Shown: positions 6,697 to 7,492 of the stretch, in pieces
Position numbering within the stretch: position 1 is the stretch's first letter
How the letters are laid out: every line of letters starts with the position of its first letter
From: Deltaproteobacteria bacterium
Lineage (GTDB): Bacteria > Desulfobacterota > Desulfobacteria > Desulfobacterales > Desulfatirhabdiaceae
DNA: 7,492 nt
Reading direction: 5' to 3'
Assembly: GCA_026388755.1 (NCBI GenBank)
Contig: JAPLJE010000332.1
Location: 1-7,492, forward strand
Notes under the pieces: generated by a model
Seen by the model: the letters and a program-made list of their open reading frames with translations, nothing else
Databases searched by the model: none
What the model was told of the DNA's origin: nothing
Program-made: the position numbers and the translations under genes

Positions 6697-6727
6697 AACT
6701 GTGCAGACCTGCCTTCAGAATGCAGAT

Positions 6728-6799
6728 AAAAAAAGCTGCTGAAACCAAACTGTATCTCAGGGAAACCGAGCATTCCCAGAACAGGCATGATTCAGCAGC
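6728..6799 (-). terminator. Long rod-like hairpin followed by U7: intrinsic terminator, possibly the end of a small RNA
   Basis: On the minus strand GCTGCTGAA (6799-6791) pairs perfectly with TTCAGCAGC (6743-6735), immediately followed by seven T (6734-6728). The 47-nt interior is itself nested: CTGT pairs with ACAG and GGGAA with TTCCC, with roughly symmetric internal loops and an 8-nt apical loop. This is unusually long for a simple terminator. It sits about 150 nt after the selO stop and about 155 nt before the amidotransferase start. It may end selO transcription, or be the terminator of a short RNA begun from the TTGACA promoter upstream, or act as an attenuator for the operon. I do not recognise it as a known riboswitch class. 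Confidence 0.65.
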
Positions 6800-6816
6800 A
6801 TAAAAAAATCAACCTT

Positions 6817-6845
6817 TTTTTATTCAATAAACACATAATTGTCAA
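6817..6845 (-). promoter_or_regulatory. Candidate promoter with perfect TTGACA -35 box
   Basis: On the minus strand TTGACA (6840-6845) is followed after 17 nt by TAAAAA (6817-6822; 4/6 to consensus). The surrounding 6800-6900 stretch is very AT-rich. A transcript would begin near 6810 and immediately enter the hairpin ending at 6728, predicting an RNA of about 80 nt. The -10 box is poor, so confidence is limited. Confidence 0.35.
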
Positions 6846-6951
6846 AATATTTTATAACATAATGACAAAAATGTATTTTACTATAGCGATGATATATTTT
6901 TCTTTTCAGACACAAAGACTGAAAACGAATATGACAAGCTAAAGGCCTGCT

Positions 6952-7492
6952 TCAAGAGCTGCATGACAACATCGAACAGCCCGCCCGGTGGCGTGCCCAG
7001 TCGGGGCGTTTTTCGGCGAATTTTTCTTTTCCCTGTTGTTCGGTATAGGGGTGGCGAAGCAGTTCGAGCAATTCGTTAATCATGGAAAAATCCCCCGCTT
7101 CCGCTTTGTCGATGGCTTGTTGCGCCAGATAGTTGCGCAGTACATATTGCGGATTCACAGCATTCATTTCCAAACGCCGCGTTTCGGGGGACGCATTGTC
7201 CTTTCGCGTGCGGGCGATATATCCGCGTAGCCAATTGCCGATGGCCGCCTTGTACTCCCCGGTTACCTGCTCGGGAACATAATAGGCTTCCATCAGCGGG
7301 GCCATGATGGCGGAGTCGCTGATATCGGCTAACAAATCGACGGATATATCCACGTCGGCAAGCCTGCGGTAAAATATCGTCATGTCCGTCTCGATTAATG
7401 GCAAAATAGAGAGAAGTTCTCCGATCAAGGCTTCATCCGTGCGGGGTTCAAAGGCGTATAAGCCCAGCTTCTTGGCCATCATGATTTTCCAT
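6952..7492 (-). CDS. selO: Protein adenylyltransferase SelO, C-terminal part (enters from the right edge)
   Basis: SelO (YdiU family) has a protein-kinase-like fold but transfers AMP from ATP to protein side chains; it is linked to redox stress. Only the last ~179 codons are here, about a third of the usual ~480 residues, so the nucleotide-binding and catalytic residues lie outside the window. Recognition rests on the C-terminal region: KIMMAKKLGL, NWLRGYIAR, MNAVNPQYVLRNYLAQQAID, ELLRHPYTEQ, KRPDWARH and the ending SCSS, parallel to the E. coli protein's NPKYVLRNWLAQ-type block and SCSS tail. The frame is open to the window edge, and the ATG at 7482 is an internal methionine, not the start. 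The end is a TGA at 6952-6954. The third residue from the end is Cys, where vertebrate SELENOO has selenocysteine. It is on the same strand as the glutamate synthase operon but separated by ~375 bp with a terminator, so probably not co-transcribed. Confidence 0.92.
   Translation of the reverse strand, partial: WKIMMAKKLGLYAFEPRTDEALIGELLSILPLIETDMTIFYRRLADVDISVDLLADISDSAIMAPLMEAYYVPEQVTGEYKAAIGNWLRGYIARTRKDNASPETRRLEMNAVNPQYVLRNYLAQQAIDKAEAGDFSMINELLELLRHPYTEQQGKEKFAEKRPDWARHRAGCSMLSCSS

Noticed and set aside
6757..6801. A 14-codon leader peptide (MLLNHACSGNARFP) inside the hairpin
   Set aside because: It has only a weak, distant AAAGG upstream and no run of codons for one amino acid, so a ribosome-mediated attenuator is not supported.
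6903..6925. TTTTCAG/CTGAAAA inverted repeat just after selO as its terminator
   Set aside because: Only 7 AT-rich base pairs and no U tract on the minus strand; the hairpin at 6728-6799 is a much better terminator.

Overview
The window is one strand of bacterial chromosome: every gene I can support lies on the minus strand, so the biological order runs from high to low coordinates. The gene products look most like those of anaerobic sulfate-reducing Desulfobacterota (Desulfobacteraceae-like). The clue is a split, ferredoxin-rich 'archaeal-type' glutamate synthase with a GltB3-GltD fusion, and a CarB N-terminus carrying the [16 protein letters not shown] signature. This taxonomic call comes from remembered family resemblance, not from a search.

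Layout in transcription order: (1) the C-terminal third of selO, entering from the right edge and ending at 6952; (2) an AT-rich intergenic region (6575-6951) with a perfect TTGACA -35 box, a long rod-like hairpin followed by seven U (intrinsic terminator or small RNA), a second promoter candidate, and a 10-bp inverted repeat just before the ribosome binding site; (3) a glutamate synthase operon: class II amidotransferase subunit (5444-6574), a two-cluster ferredoxin piece (5100-5480), the FMN/3Fe-4S synthase domain (3914-5122), and a 770-residue GXGXG-plus-GltD oxidoreductase (1588-3900); (4) carA (562-1607), visibly broken; (5) a 77-bp carA-carB gap made largely of heptamer repeats forming a hairpin; (6) the first 161 codons of carB, running off the left edge.

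Together the genes cover glutamine nitrogen use. The amidotransferase subunit releases ammonia from glutamine, the FMN subunit uses it with 2-oxoglutarate to make glutamate, and the GltD/ferredoxin parts feed electrons. CarAB uses glutamine nitrogen for carbamoyl phosphate, the start of pyrimidine and arginine synthesis.

The most notable thing is a set of three lesions in otherwise well-conserved genes within about 4 kb: the gltD end is fused to a carA lacking its start, carA has a frame break with a missing block in its middle, and the ferredoxin and FMN parts of the synthase are in different frames. Each looks like a short deletion. They could be assembly or consensus errors or true mutations; the sequence alone cannot decide. 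One of them, the ferredoxin/FMN break, could instead be a genuine gene split, because a good Shine-Dalgarno sits before an in-frame ATG. I see no defence system, mobile element, CRISPR array, rRNA or tRNA gene here.
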